A stretch of DNA of 64,000 nt from Hoplostethus atlanticus (GCA_034670405.1 JAXDDX010000003.1:7754501-7818500); one strand, 5' to 3'. Counted from the stretch's first letter, positions 11,495 through 24,386 are shown. Program-made: numbers and translations. The notes: generated from the sequence alone by a model not told the origin.

Positions 11495-12134
11495 CAGACA
11501 GAGAGGAGAAAGAAAGAGGGGGAGCTTCACAGGATGCCGCGATGTGGTTTGGAGCACAATGCAGGATGGGGCGATAAACAGACTGTTGCTTTTCCGCCTG
11601 CCTGCTCACACTGAATCCCTTTTCCCTGTGTCTTTTAATGGGCCTCACATTAGCATCTGTTTAGCGTCAGCCTCGACATGGCCTGGGGAGGCCGGTTGAA
11701 AATGAGTCTGCTATCATAGCACATCCTGCAAGCAACACCGAAATACAGTCAGACGTCTGGATATTTTGGCAATAGACATCCAGAAAGCTATTCTGAACCT
11801 CCACAGCCTGATAAACATGTACTGTAGTAGCTGCTCCTGTTCAAACTCTTTTCTCAACATATTTGAGGTTTATTATACTAGTAAAGACAAAAGAGTACTG
11901 AGTGTTCAACCTTGAAGATTAATATGTAGCGCTTCAGCAGCACGGTGTCCAATTTGTGCATCGCCACGCATGACTGCACCAGCAGAACAAGCAGATTCAC
12001 AATTAGACAAATTGAAAGTATCTGTGCCGACTATCCCTCTCCTCTGGGGACGCTCGGCTCCTCATCGTCAGACTGCTGAATGACCTGCACCCCCCCTCCG
12101 TCCCTCATACAAATGCACGGTGGCGGAAAAAAGT

Positions 12135-12335
12135 AAAGCATTGTGGGTTTCATGCCTAATTGGCTTAATTGGTTTAGAGGCAGGAGAGCTTTAATGACAG
12201 CGGGGCTCTGGGTAACCGAGCCAAGAGATTCCTTTTGTCCTTTATCGCTATGGGACTCCAGCCAATCACATGACAGCAAGCTGCGAGACAGGATCAGAGC
12301 TGAATCAGAGCAACCGTCCAGATAAAATGATGTCA
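12135..12335. promoter_or_regulatory. Candidate conserved non-coding element (TALE/homeodomain motifs)
   Basis: Non-repetitive island with CTAATTGG (12156-12163) and TTAATTGG (12165-12172) in tandem, then AATCACATGACAG at 12264-12276, which contains a TGACAG MEIS/TGIF-type core. Such pairing is common in hindbrain and neural enhancers. Conservation and activity are inferred from motif density only. Confidence 0.35.
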
Positions 12336-12600
12336 TACATGTTAGGTACCTACGTAATGGTTGTGAGCCTTGACCTTGGTTTGTAGCCTCTTTGGGTCAG
12401 TCAGTAAACATTATCTCTATAAATAGATGAGATGAGACAATAGAGATGTGACAGCACTTTAGTCACAATAATAGAAGCTCAGTTAAGCATTCAGACCTTT
12501 AACAGTGTGAAAGTCAAAAAATGAGATTTGTTGACTCACTTAAATGCTCAGTTCTCAAGCCCAGACAGAAGGATGAAAGGAGGGAGAGGAGGGGAGTATC

Positions 12601-12602
<2 letters not shown>

Positions 12603-12652
<50 letters not shown>
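12603..12652. repeat. (TG)n microsatellite
   Basis: About 25 uninterrupted TG units. Confidence 0.97.
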
Positions 12653-12657
<5 letters not shown>

Positions 12658-15600
12658 GTATTAAATTCAGCACTTGTCCAGATCAGAGTGTAAACTATTT
12701 GTTTTATTTCCACTAGGGGGATCGGCCTCCAGTCAATTTCCTTTTTTCATAAAAAATGTCTTGATATTCCAGAGACAACAGCACATTTACTGCAAAATTT
12801 CGAGAGGCTAAACAAATATTCCTCCTTCAAACCATTTTCTTTTCACATTTTCATACCTTAGAAGACAAATCGATCGAAACACTAAAGACACAAAGACACT
12901 TTCAAACCTCAGTTCCAAGCCCAAACTGCCGCAGGACTGAAAATTGATGGGACATTAGTTTTTTCCTCAGAGTTATTCCTCCTAGAAAGTTTCCAGAGCT
13001 GCACTTATAACATCATTCTGTAGTAGTTGTGGTTTTGAAGGAGCTCACATCAGTGACTGATCTCTCTCTGAAGACCCTGAGCCCAGAAAAATGCAAAGAT
13101 ACTCCTCATGCTAAAAGCATTCGCCATCTCTCAAATAAAAAGCCTATTCTTTCTTTCTCTCTCCCCGGTGCGATCAGCTGCCAAAACAAACCGGCGCTGT
13201 GATGGATGTAATAAATATGATCGATGGGATATCTGGCACCGCTGACCTCACACCACGCGCCAGAGTCCAGGGAGCAGGTGCTGCTCGGATTTACAGCCTT
13301 CATTTCATGATATTCTCCTCTCTCGCACACCAGGACCCGAAGCCCTGCTGAGACACATCCACACCGCCGAGCCTCCACAGCCCCCTGCAGCACCGGGCGA
13401 GTCTAATAGGTCTAATACCGGCCCTCGCTGAACCCGATGTGCAACATGACTATGTATGAATCATATCATCGCTAATAAAACCAGTAACGAGTTCGCCTGA
13501 TCATAAAGCCGTCAGTCATGGCTGACAGTTATTGGACTCATTGGCAAGGGGGAGACAGGGCTGTCAGGTAGAGAAGCGCTGTATCTGTTGGCTTGTAAAG
13601 ATGGCTTATTGACCAGGAAGCTGCTGTAGTGCAGATAGCTGGCAGACACATACTCTGACTGGGAAAGCTACTGTCTTTCTCTGTCCGTCTATTAGAAATC
13701 ACACTGCTCGGCAGGTCGCTTAAAAAAACCTGTAACTCTAACATTATATGAAGTTAGAAACAGCATCGCAGTGCCTCTACACAAAGTGTCTCTCTGAAAC
13801 AGCAGAGCTTCATATAGGGTTTCTCTATGTCATGCATAAGGTATGTTACTTGAGGAGCAGTAGGCTATACGTGCCTGGCTCCGGTGTGTGTGACAGGTTT
13901 TTCCTCTTTCCTTTCTCCAGTTTGGACATAAAGGTGCGTGTGGACTTGTAATGTATAAGCAGGCTGGAGAAAAAAAAAACATGATGAACTGTTTTGTTTG
14001 GTGTAGCTCACAGCTCACAGATTACTCAACCCTGTACGTGAAAATGTGTCAGTGCTAGAGAATATGAGTATATGAGAATATGAACCCACCAGCCCTTATA
14101 AAGAGAGCAGAAAACATTTCCTCCTCCTCCCTCCGTGCAGATGGAGGAGAGTGTGGGCCTTTTACATCCGAGGCAGAAAAACACTCATCATCTTTTCACT
14201 TCGACATCGAGGGTGTCTGACAGGGCAGGGCCAGTTGATTATTAGCACTTACAGTAAAACCTCATCCAATCTCCTTCCCAATTATCACGAGAACACTAGC
14301 AGCGTGAATGTGAATATCCTAATAAACCTCATACTCTTTGTTTCTTTCAACCCCTGCACACTCCTACCAATTCCCATCCCAAATCCTTTCCCCCCCCACC
14401 CCACTCCAGCTCCTCTTGACCACATTACCCCACCGCCACCCTGAGAAGAACGGCTAATGGACCCATTTCCTTGGACGGTGCTAAATTAAGCTGTGCGGAT
14501 CAGGGAGATGAAAAGAGATTGGATGGGGAACAGAAATAAGCCCTCCTGGCCTCAGCAGCTCAGAGGCTGTGGGGAAGGCTGTGTGCGGGACATTAGCGCA
14601 GGGTTATAACTAATTATATCTCAAGTGAATCGCTCCTCCATGCACATGACGGGGATCTTGCTCTATTGTTGCTCCGGTAAGAAACGAAAAGTGTCTTGTG
14701 GTTCTGCACCGGGGATGATGTGCGAGAGAACAGCTGGCTGAACATGTATAGTACTGTCTGTGCTCCTCTCCATTGTGAGCACACCAAGAGTGATGAGCAT
14801 AAGCGAGTGTCGCGGAGATGTGACACGACGCCGCGCTGACTCTCTCGGGTAATGGATGTTGGGGGCGACACTGTCAGGGAAATTGGTTTTCAGGGTGGGG
14901 GGACTCAAGGCCAAAGCAGCAGCCCTGTAATGAGAGCAAAAGGACGAATGGAGAATGGAGCTCTCCATCTCCCTCATGTATAGCCGTCAGTGCCGCGTAT
15001 CCGGACGCAAGCCGCTCCACCTCTACATCAATAAAGGGAACGCAGACACGCCGTCTCCGCCCACTGTTGGCCATGAGTACGCAGGCAACCGACAAGCAAC
15101 AACACTGGCTTCAAGCTACACTCAAAGCCACATGGACGCTGTCCTCGCCTTCATCACTGGCTGCACAGCTTGTATACTTTTGATAGAAATTGAAGAGTGA
15201 GAGCATTGTATCGAAGTGTGTTGATGGATATGGTCTTGTCTATCTGTGCGATCTGTGACTATCCAGCGATATTGACATCCTTGGCTTTGCAGCTTTCAGC
15301 GAGACTTTGCTTTGTTCTCACGCCATCATCCGTCAGTATATCCATCAGTACAGTGAATGGTTTGTTCTCGACGTTCAGGGGCACCCCGGCTTCAGGAGAA
15401 GATAAAGTAGTGCGGCTGTCTGGACCCCCTTCTATTCTGTAGCCAATCAGTGCCGGCAGCGTGGCGACCTTCAGTTCCCTCACTTTCTCTTAGCATCTTT
15501 ATTTCCATAACCTGACAAATAGAGCAGCTCTGTGAAGTTGCGGTCCTTTTGTGATCTGTGACAGACGCAGTGGTAGGCTGTCAGCGGGGAGGGAGGAATT

Positions 15601-16429
15601 GCTGATGTGCTCTCTAAAGTCACGCTCAGCCTTTCATGTCAAGGCAGGAGAACCAAAGACCTGTCTCCTCTGTGTGTGTGTCTGCCCGCCAAGCCGGGGC
15701 TAGCAAGGTAAGTGCAAGAGTTTTAGCATGCCGCTGTAATCTTCACACAGGTCACTCTCATTCATTATGGATATGAAGTTCGGTGCAGGGCTCTTTGATA
15801 TCGGGAAACAATTTGGAGCTGGCCGGGAGTCAATTTCTTGAGGGACCAATAAAAAATACTGTTAATGTATTGTGAAGTTCAGGTCCGTGTGTAGTTCCTA
15901 ATAAAGTTCACAGTCGGCTCTATTAGTCCCAGGTGACTACCGTACTAGTTGCTGCTGTGCCATTGCCTGGTTTTGTGCCAGCTGCTTGTAGTTTTATACG
16001 AACCACCAAGTAAAGTAGGTCTGGTTACAGCATCAGTCACCTTAGGGCAAAATTCGTCCCTCAGAGTGATGCATCTCTACCCTGTATCTTAGCTGTATTT
16101 ACTGTGTACACTACAATGACGTGTTACAGAAGGTCTATTCACTGCCATGTGTTGGGAGTCTGATCAGACACACAGTGACAGTTGAATGAATCAATGGACC
16201 TCTTTCCTCCATGAAGGACACGAAGATCACATGACAAAGGGCCGCAATTAAACACAGCCCGGCACCCAACAGATTCTTCACTGCAACGTTTGAAGGTGAA
16301 CTCCATTTTCACCTGAGCCGAAACTGGCAGCTGTCAAGATTATCTTCACGTTCAACTTCACTTCACCAGCCAGTCACGCTCTCTGAAAATGGAGTCTTTG
16401 GCAGCGGTCCACTTTGTTCTATCAGCGGC

Positions 16430-16620
16430 AGACTGAGATATTAGGCCACATTAGCTTCATTTCCAATTCACTGACTGGGGCCAGATCGATTTTCTTCATT
16501 TTCATGCACAGATGGGATTAAATGGCCAGATTAAAGATGAACTCCTGGCGCTGTCCTCAGAACAGATTTATCATCCTAAAGATGAACCCAAATGCAGCGA
16601 GGCGGATATTACATCGTTCT
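16430..16620. promoter_or_regulatory. Candidate conserved non-coding element
   Basis: Repeat-free stretch with GGGATTA at 16514-16520, an AGATTAAAG motif shortly after and further TTCATTT and CCAATTC words. It lies about 1 kb downstream (in gene sense) of the ROBO1-type first exon. The call rests on composition alone. Confidence 0.3.
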
Positions 16621-17054
16621 CCTCCTTCACACCTCATACAAAAGACTGTAGAAAACTAGGAACATTCAAAACATGCTAACTCAGAGGTTTTAACTAAACT
16701 TTTGAAATATCCTGGCAGCACTGATAAAAGGTACAGGAGTTAATTGCGTGGCAGTAATTGTGCTGTACTGCTTATTATTGTCTAAATAGTGTATAATGAA
16801 CCTAGAGTTGTCTAGCTACCGCACACGGTGATGAACCTCATAACGGTTCTGGCAGTTCATTTGGACTTCCTGTTGTTGCAGAAGATTTCCTGGAGCGCGG
16901 AGAAGCTGTGTGAGGTCCAGTAAATCAGCCATGGAAGTAGGTCTCCTCACTGGGACAACACACAGAGACCACTTTTTTCCCCTCACTCTTGGGGGAAGAG
17001 CAGAAAAGTAACCAAACACATGCGTCATCAGTAATTTGCTCCAGACTCAGTTCC

Positions 17055-17056
<2 letters not shown>

Positions 17057-17099
<43 letters not shown>
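17057..17099. repeat. (TG)n microsatellite
   Basis: About 21 TG units, about 0.5 kb past the donor of the 17.6-kb exon. Confidence 0.97.
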
Positions 17100-17100
<1 letters not shown>

Positions 17101-17562
17101 AGTACATCAGGTGAGAGTCCCATTTCCGATTGTTTCATTTCCCTGCAGAGCTCTGAGGTCTGAGGAGACATTAGCTATGTCAACGGAAACACTCGGAGCA
17201 GTGCAATGTGCCTCATTTTCCCACAATTCTCCTCTTCCTACAACCGGGGATCTCTTAGCAGGAGTCATAACATGCCAATCATGTTAGAAACACACATGGA
17301 AAACCCACTTTTCCCACTTCTAAGGTTATTTATTGTGTCTTGTGTTCAACTGCAGGGGAATTTCCACATGATTGCCATTGTCAATTAAAGGCTTATATAA
17401 TAGAAAACAACTTACTAAAAAAGTCCTATCTGACTGTTAGAATTCATCTACTAAATAACCCAACTTTAACTTGACATGTCCCAGGGCTCTATGTCTGTAT
17501 GAAGCAAATGAAAAATGATGCATCATGGCATTTGAGCAGGAAATTGAAAGCAGCACCGGTAC

Positions 17563-17836
17563 CTGTGTAGCCCAAAGAGTTGTCATCCTCATGCTCGGCG
17601 GTGGGAGCCGGTGTTGCCCCTTCGCTGGCCCCGTCCTGAGCGGCTCCCGTCTCTGTCAACAATAACACCACAGGGACTGAGAACCCTGACACATTCTGCC
17701 CACTTCTTTCCCCACCCACGGTCGCTACCTCCTGCCCTCCGCCACCCTGGCACAGGCAGAGAGAGAGCGCACTGAGCAGCGCCAGGCTCCATCCTCGTAG
17801 CCTCCGTCCCCGGCTGCAGAAAGCGAACACCCACAT
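17563..17836 (-). CDS. robo1: robo1 ROBO1-type first coding exon (signal peptide plus N-terminal linker)
   Basis: This exon identifies the gene. From ATG at 17836 the minus strand encodes 91 residues and one base, ending ACAG|GTACCG at 17563/17562 (phase 1). Residues 1-30 form a signal peptide: a basic stretch RGRRLR, then a hydrophobic core SLALLSALSLCLC. A Gly/Ser/Ala/Thr-rich linker with an N-glycosylation sequon (NVS, 48-50) follows. It closes with PTAEHEDDNSLGYT plus the split Gly. Mammalian long ROBO1 ends its unique N-terminus almost identically (DDNSLGYTG) before the shared SRLRQEDFPPRI of Ig1, while ROBO2 lacks this motif. The product is the leader of a single-pass Slit receptor that repels commissural axons. 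I prefer ATG 17836 (G at -3) to an in-frame upstream ATG at 17968 (T at -3), which would place 44 mostly polar residues before the signal peptide. The internal linker differs from mammals, as is usual for this unconstrained part. Confidence 0.87.
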
Positions 17837-18100
17837 CACAGTGATCAACCAAACATCCACGAGTCTCCGCTCCAGCTGCAGCTGTGTATAATCCAGTCTA
17901 AGTGTCTGGGTTAGCAGGATCCGGGGGAAAAATGGCGTCAGGCGCGTGTCAATCAAATTGTTGAGCATAGATCCATGAGGGAGATGTGCATAGGTGGTGG
18001 TGCGGTCTTCAGCAGGAAGAGGAAAAGCTTGTCTAACTCAGCTCAGCAGGAGTGTGTCCTCTTGTTGTGCTGTGTTGGGGTGGCCATGTTCTGTCTGTGT
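17837..18100 (-). other. robo1: Probable 5' leader/promoter side of the 17.8-kb robo1 first exon
   Basis: Upstream of ATG 17836 lies an in-frame ATG at 17968 and, in another frame, a short uORF starting near 17990 that ends about 40 bases later. No canonical TATA box or CpG island is evident. The transcription start cannot be placed. Confidence 0.35.
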
Positions 18101-18236
18101 GTGTGTGAGTGTAAAATAGGGCTATCTCTAACCTATCAGTAGCCATAAGTGGCTGCACCCCTGTGGGAGCATATGGGCAGGACCGAGGAGGGAGGGCCAG
18201 GGCAGTCTCAGCTCAGCATGATTGACAATGCCACTC

Positions 18237-18294
18237 CACACACACACACACACACACACACAGACAGACAGACGGACAGACAGACAGACACACA
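18237..18294. repeat. Compound (CA)n(CAGA)n microsatellite
   Basis: A CA run (18237-18262) passes into CAGA-type tetranucleotide units with one GACG interruption. Confidence 0.95.
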
Positions 18295-18387
18295 CTCTGA
18301 TGCAAATACAATAATACACCATTAATTTCTAATCAGCACCTTTTGATTCTGACTCGTCTTTGTGTCCTCTTCGGAGTGACAGGTTGA

Positions 18388-18406
18388 GTGTGTGTGTGTG
18401 TGTGTG
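18388..18406. repeat. (GT)n microsatellite
   Basis: About nine GT units. Confidence 0.93.
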
Positions 18407-18528
18407 ACAGGCGGTGAGAGGGTGGGACAGTGGGGGTGGGGGAGAGAAAAAGAGAGAGGCCAAGAGGGCTGGGGGTGTATATGGCTTATGGGGGAGACGA
18501 GAGGCCAACTGTGCCCCTTGTGATGGCT

Positions 18529-18555
18529 GTGTGTGTGTGTGTGTGTGTGTGTGTG
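18529..18555. repeat. (GT)n microsatellite
   Basis: About 13 GT units; the third simple repeat within 320 bp. Confidence 0.95.
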
Positions 18556-19559
18556 GGATAAATCAGACTTGGCCATGCCCACTCTCTTTGTGAGTCGGTG
18601 ACAGGGGGTTAATTTGGGCAGGGCGGTCGGGGTGGGGAGGTAAGAGGAGTCTTAATCAAAGGCGACCCCTTCAGCTAACTGAGTGGCAGTCTGTCGGAAG
18701 TATCTGTTTCCTCAATGAGATCTGGCATCACGCATCAATAGCAGATGGACAGACGGAATAGTTCATCGGAGAGTACTTTAGATCAGCGGAGTGTAAAGAG
18801 GAGGATGAGCCATTATTTCATCTGACCCCCCCACCATTAGAGGGTTGACAGCAATAATCCAGGCAGACTTTTCAAACACAATAATGACCCAAAACCTCCG
18901 CTTCGTAACAGCTTCGGTAATGGTGCACACATCGGCGACGGTATCACACAAAGACAGACATTTTAAATGGTGTGATTCTGTCCTCCTGCTGCTCCTGTAG
19001 TGTTGCAATTAGCGTGACAGTTAAAGGGCCTCATGCTGGGCCGAGCCTATTATCTGGCACTTCTCTGCCTCCCTGTTTATCCACACAACAACCTCTGACT
19101 GACAACACTACAGGAGAGAGGAGAGCAGAGCCTGCGAAACAGATAAGTTACTCCGACTCATGCACATGGATGAAGGGTGCTGCTATGCAATGCGTGACAT
19201 GAGAGCATGCTTGGCACAGGGAAACACAGACATCAAGCATAGTCTGTTGCACTGTCTGACACTTACAGCATGACACCGGTTACAGAATCTGCAGGCGCAC
19301 CTTCAAACCTATCAAAAAAAAGATAAATTGTGCAGAAACGCAACATCTGCTTCTGTCAAAACCTAAATTGGCAATGACAGCAAATCTGGGCCGGGACGAG
19401 GATGGAATTGTAATTCTGTTTGAAAAGTGAATTTTTTTTTTTTTGTTATTTCCTCTACCAGCAGTGTATACACACTACCACTTATACCTTAAATGTCACA
19501 CACATCAAAAACATGAGAGATAAAAGGTAATAGTATATGATTTCTTCCAAGGATCAGAC

Positions 19560-19930
19560 AAATGACAAAGGTTAGCACAGTTTTATTGCACATTTCTAGT
19601 TTTATCAAAACAATAAAAAGTGATCCAGGGTATCAACATGCTTTTGACCCCCTGCTAATAAACTTGTTAGGACAGAAGGAAACAATTAATTGGACTCTCC
19701 ATTACTATTAGGATCAAATTTGTTCATGTATTTCATCCAGTTTGCCTCATGCCTTGCCAGTCTTCTCGTGGGCTCCTTGGGTGGCCGTCAGCCAGCGGCC
19801 CAATTAGAGACCACTTCAGAGCTCATTAACAGGTGGTGCACCCAGCTGCCCTTGGGGCACCGGGACAAAAAGACAGGACCCCAATGTTGCCTCACTGCCC
19901 TCCCCTTTTAGCCTCAGCACTGCACCCTGC
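19560..19930. promoter_or_regulatory. Candidate conserved non-coding element
   Basis: Long repeat-free island centred on the palindrome CAATTAATTG (19683-19692), a good site for dimeric paired-class homeodomains. It also has ATTACTATTA, a CCCAATTAGAG motif near 19800 and a CAGGTGG E-box near 19831. It lies about 1.8 kb upstream of the ROBO1-type first exon, so it could act on that promoter. Inferred from composition. Confidence 0.4.
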
Positions 19931-20923
19931 CCCATCTCCCCTGTCGGCTAATTACTGGGGCCCATGTGCAGATAACTGACGGCTCATCAACAAAGGCCTC
20001 CCATTCCTCTCCCCTGGGCCCTGGACTTAGCACGTTTTGGTTTCTGGGTCACTCTCTTCATTGGACCAAACCATAAGGCACCATTTGGACCTCTTGGATT
20101 CTGAGGTCTACTCTAACTAGATTTGAGTCAAGTGGTTTGTTTGTAACACATGTTGTGGATTTGCGGACCTCATCAGCACTTGAGCTCATGTGCAGCCTGA
20201 CAAGACAAAAAACCTGGCGTCTAACTTATTGCCCCCGTGGCCGGGGGAGTTCAGTTGGACAAATGCAAGGAGTTTCCTAATAGATGTGAAGTAAGGAGCT
20301 GGAGAGCCTGGCTGCTGGGTCATTGTTATCTTGTCATGTATTGGCAGCAGCGCTCTGGCCCTGGCAGCCGGTCGAGGTGATGGATGGGCTTTAAATGATG
20401 AGTGTGTAGAGTCCAACTCTGGGGCTTGTTAACAGGACTGACTGATTGTGTGCTGCGGGACGAGTTCCTTCACACAACCTGATCAAGAAAGGCTGCATTT
20501 TTCTGTAATATGGTCTCGAGCAATTCCAAAGATTAAATTGGTTCTTTGGAAATGTTTTCCCTTTCTTTTTGTGTGAAGACAGAAAGAAAAAACGAAGAGC
20601 CGAGAAGACTGTTAATTGAGAGGCAAAGCCAATGACTTTTTCTTTCATTTGTGTGTCTGATTCTGCGCTATGAACATTTAAACCAGACCACTGCTCCTGA
20701 ATATCCAACCTACGACACCATCTAAAGAGTATCTTCATCATTTTAGACCTGGCTTCAATAGACTTCACCATTATTCACAACAGACAAAAGGAGGAGACAG
20801 CAGAAGCCAGTCGGCCCTGCTTCATCTGTTTCCCCACCTCACAGAACCACTTCACTCATTTCCATTTTGATTACGTTTTCCTTGTTTTCTGCATGACTAA
20901 TGGACTTTTAATCAAGCCTGGAG

Positions 20924-20926
<3 letters not shown>

Positions 20927-20972
<46 letters not shown>
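20927..20972. repeat. (CA)n microsatellite
   Basis: About 23 CA units. Confidence 0.97.
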
Positions 20973-20973
<1 letters not shown>

Positions 20974-23112
20974 GTGAGCACACACTGCCAGAGGGAAACA
21001 GACAAGGAAGAAGTCAGGGTAAAGAAACATTTGTTGTCGTGATTCATTGAAAATAAATCTTTCTTGAGCTGCATCAGCCACATTTTAACCCCCAAACTCC
21101 ACCAAGCCCTCGATATGAAACTGAAAATACAGTAATAAGGAGTTGGTGGGTCTGAAAGACAATATAATAACTCAACAGGGGTCACTCCAGGTAAAGGGAA
21201 AGGCCATGAGAGGGAACCATGATCATACAGCAGAAGTGAAAGAGTATATGGTCTTCCTGTAGGGAGCAAAGAGAACCATCCCCCGTCTTTCCTCACCCTC
21301 CTCTCTCTTTCTATAGACCAAGATAGCAGGATGAGAGCATCCCAAGCCCAGATAACACAGGATGGAGCTCAAAATATTTAAGACCATATGATAAATATAT
21401 GAAAATTATATGATATTTAATGAGTATTGCTATATGGAAAATTATATAAAATATACATTTGTGTGTGTCTGAGAGAGAGAGAGAGATAGAGAGAGGGGAG
21501 TTGTGTCTAGATTTCACATGTATTTGCTGACGTTCCTCCTCTCCCCAGTTTAATATCCCACTCTGTCAACAGATATTTAAGGTTTCAGCCATGATATTGA
21601 CACAACCATGATAACTGAGTTTGATTAAATTACTTCCAATGAGTGATCTGCAATGAAAAGGAAAACATCTTAGATTCGTGTCAACAAATCTTAGCAGATA
21701 TTTTCCATGGACTTCCATGAACAGTCACTGTTTTATTGCTCACTGACTCAGATAGAAAAAAAGCATTAGTGCAAAGGCAATCAGGTAACCATTCTGATGA
21801 GACTTGCCAGTTTCTGACTGGATGCCCACAGGAATTCACCGTTGTGCGTACTCTATCTCTTCCCTTGGTTACAAAGCCCCCAATAAACATGCCCACATCA
21901 GTTCTTGGCACCAGATTTGGCTCATCTTCTGCCTGCATGATTTGTTGATTGCGGTTAATCAAAAGTACAAACGTCAATGAAGAGAAAAATGTCATTTTGC
22001 TAACTGACAGATTTGCTCGGAGGGCATTAGGCAACCGAGAGAAACAGAGAGGCAGTTCCAAAACAAATAGTGCGGGTTGGCTTGAGGGGGTGCTAAATAT
22101 TGCATGGTCACTTCTGTGCTGAACCTCTGTGCGACCTCTCACTCCACAACACCGGTGCCAAGCAGAGTCACGGGGACACAGCAGCTCACAGTCACTGTTG
22201 CTGTCAGATCAGTCGAAACACTGCATGTAACATTGAAGAGAGTTGCTTTGTAAAAGGTTTCCATAGATGTTCTTTTCACGGACCTTGGCGTTACGCAACA
22301 AATTATTCTCTCAAACTACTTGAAACTTTCCTCCTCTGCTCTGCAAAACAACACCGGTGTCAAATGAGTTCAAAGCCTGTGAGGAGTCTGAACTTGCTCT
22401 GACATCCCTGTGGAGCTGAGGCAAGCACCCTGCAAGCTGCCAGAAGACCAGATGTCCATCTCCATGACACTGACTTTTTCTGCCCAGAGAGAGTGGGGAA
22501 AGGGGGTGGGGGAAGGGGGGCAAAAAAAAAAAAAAAAAGCCTCCTCATCAGTGAGAAAATGAGGTCTTTCAGGGATTTGGAGAGTGATGCGTTGTAGCCA
22601 AGGTGAGCCTCTGAATGCGTGCTATGTATCAGTATCAGTCCTAGAGTCCGGAGCTGGCGGTCATGACTCAGGAGCAGCTTGTCAGCATCCGCTCCACCAC
22701 AGCTGACAGGCCGCTGACCTTCTATGACTTTTCTCTACTCAAACAAATCAACACTTACTCATCTTTTTCCATTTTTTTCCCCTCCCTGCTTCTCGTGAGT
22801 ACTCGGGTACTATCAGACTTCTTTTTTATTGTGAGCATGATTTGGTTTAACTTTGAACAATGACAGTGTAGTACATTTAGTGACTTCCTCATTTGCTTCA
22901 TCTGAGAACTGTCACCGTTTTTCCTTTACACCCCAATCACAAGGAGGAGAGGTACATAGAAGGAGAAAGGCGGAGAAAAAAAAAGTAAAAAGTGAAGTGA
23001 CTACAGCAAATGGGTTTAGAGGGCAGTGGAGCAGATCATTCAAGACTGTGGCACAAACTGCAGCGATGCCACCTGTCTCTGCTCTTTGATTTGCTTAATC
23101 AGTCAATGTGCA

Positions 23113-23113
<1 letters not shown>

Positions 23114-23151
<38 letters not shown>
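23114..23151. repeat. (CA)n microsatellite
   Basis: About 19 CA units. Confidence 0.97.
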
Positions 23152-23153
<2 letters not shown>

Positions 23154-24385
23154 TTGTAAATTCAAAGGGAAAGGGAAAAGCCAACCTCAAACAAAATTCA
23201 CATGTTTTCCCTCTAATCTTGGAGAATTCCATCAAAATGCTAATGTGAACAATTCTTTTCCCCCCGAGCAGAAAACCAAGCCTCTAATCTGTGATCCCTT
23301 CAAGCAACACACTCTGGAGCGGCTCCATCCACCATCCACGGCTCCGCGGGATCACAGAATATTTTGTTTGAGCTTTTACAATTTCACTGTATTCCATAAT
23401 AAGGCTAACTGTTTTCACACAATGTGCCCACATCCTTTGAAAAGTACCAAAGGTGTGGATACTGAGTCAGTCTCCTGTTTATTATAAATTGTATTTATTT
23501 CAAACCAGACAAAAGCTTGACATGTCATGTCTATAGCTGTGGGTGAGACTTTTGTATAGAAATCTGTTTATAAAATCCAGCTTGTGCCCCCTTGTACGCC
23601 TTGAGGCTGCTGCTGTCATTAGCTGTGTGTCACGACCACAATGGAGGGGAATTCTGCAACTTTTTAATAAGGGATCCAGAGAGAGGAGAAGATCCACCGG
23701 TGATGCATCATCTCCTCAGTCTTTGATGCGATGACATCCAGCCTTCAGTTTGTACCCGGCCTAGCTATTAATCTCTCTCTTACTCACAAGCTGTGTTATG
23801 GTCCAAACAAATGAGCGAACACCAAATGCATGTTGATTTGGCAATAGTTTGCCGAATAGCTTCTCTGACACTGACACGATTGCTTCACACACTTTTTCTG
23901 ACCTTTGTGTGAATACAACCAAGAATAGAAGCTGAGTTGTATAGAAAAGACGGACAAAATGGACAGTCTCGCACAGTCACAGTTTTGTTGGTTTGGATAT
24001 TTTGTTTTTGGTAAATGAGTTTGTCTGAAAACGATATGACAATCTCATCTAGATCCAAAAATATCAATGAAAATACTAAGCATATCAACGTGACATCAAA
24101 CCTACAGATCCTTAAATGATTCGTGTGGGGGTTCATGTGGCATCGGTGTGTTTTATGGAACTCCAGATATAGCCTGAGACCGATGCACCAATAATGAACA
24201 CAAGTACATCATTGCAGAGTAGCTCTTCTCCAATTTGTTGTTGACAAGGTGTTTTCACTCCCAGCAGCTTGATAACGACTTCAATGTAATTACTTGGTTC
24301 ATTTTTCTATGATTGCCGATGTCACAGTTCAATCGCCATCAGATCTGAAGTCGAGCAACCAGCAAGCACTATCTCCCTCCTCCAG

Positions 24386-24386
<1 letters not shown>

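Larger units (their letters stand above)
8550..17562 (-). other. Non-coding DNA between the 8.5-kb and 17.6-kb first exons
   Basis: No credible exon was found. 8550-9250 is the possible leader and promoter side of the 8.5-kb exon, without a clear CpG island. 9250-11400 shows nothing recognisable. A poly-G tract lies at 11.46 kb and a candidate regulatory island at 12.1-12.3 kb. (GT)n arrays lie at 12.6 and 17.06 kb. From 12.7 to 16.4 kb the DNA is ordinary intronic sequence with scattered ATTA motifs. A second candidate regulatory island sits at 16.4-16.6 kb. Confidence 0.6.

Noticed and set aside
17563-17675. Reading the NSLGYTG exon as an internal exon with an acceptor near TTGTTGACAG
   Set aside because: A short intron from a donor after GGGCAGGAG would break the phase (donor phase 0, acceptor phase 1), and the frame is continuous from the signal peptide.
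17563-17836. Assigning the gene to robo2 instead of robo1
   Set aside because: ROBO2 leaders that I know lack the DDNSLGYTG ending; this motif is ROBO1-type.
17589-17852. Second open frame overlapping the robo1 first exon
   Set aside because: Out-of-frame shadow of the exon identified by NSLGYTG.
21681-22142. 153-codon minus-strand frame
   Set aside because: No recognisable domain or splice signals; amino-acid make-up like random intronic DNA.
23026-23487. 153-codon plus-strand frame
   Set aside because: Contains a translated CA microsatellite; chance frame.
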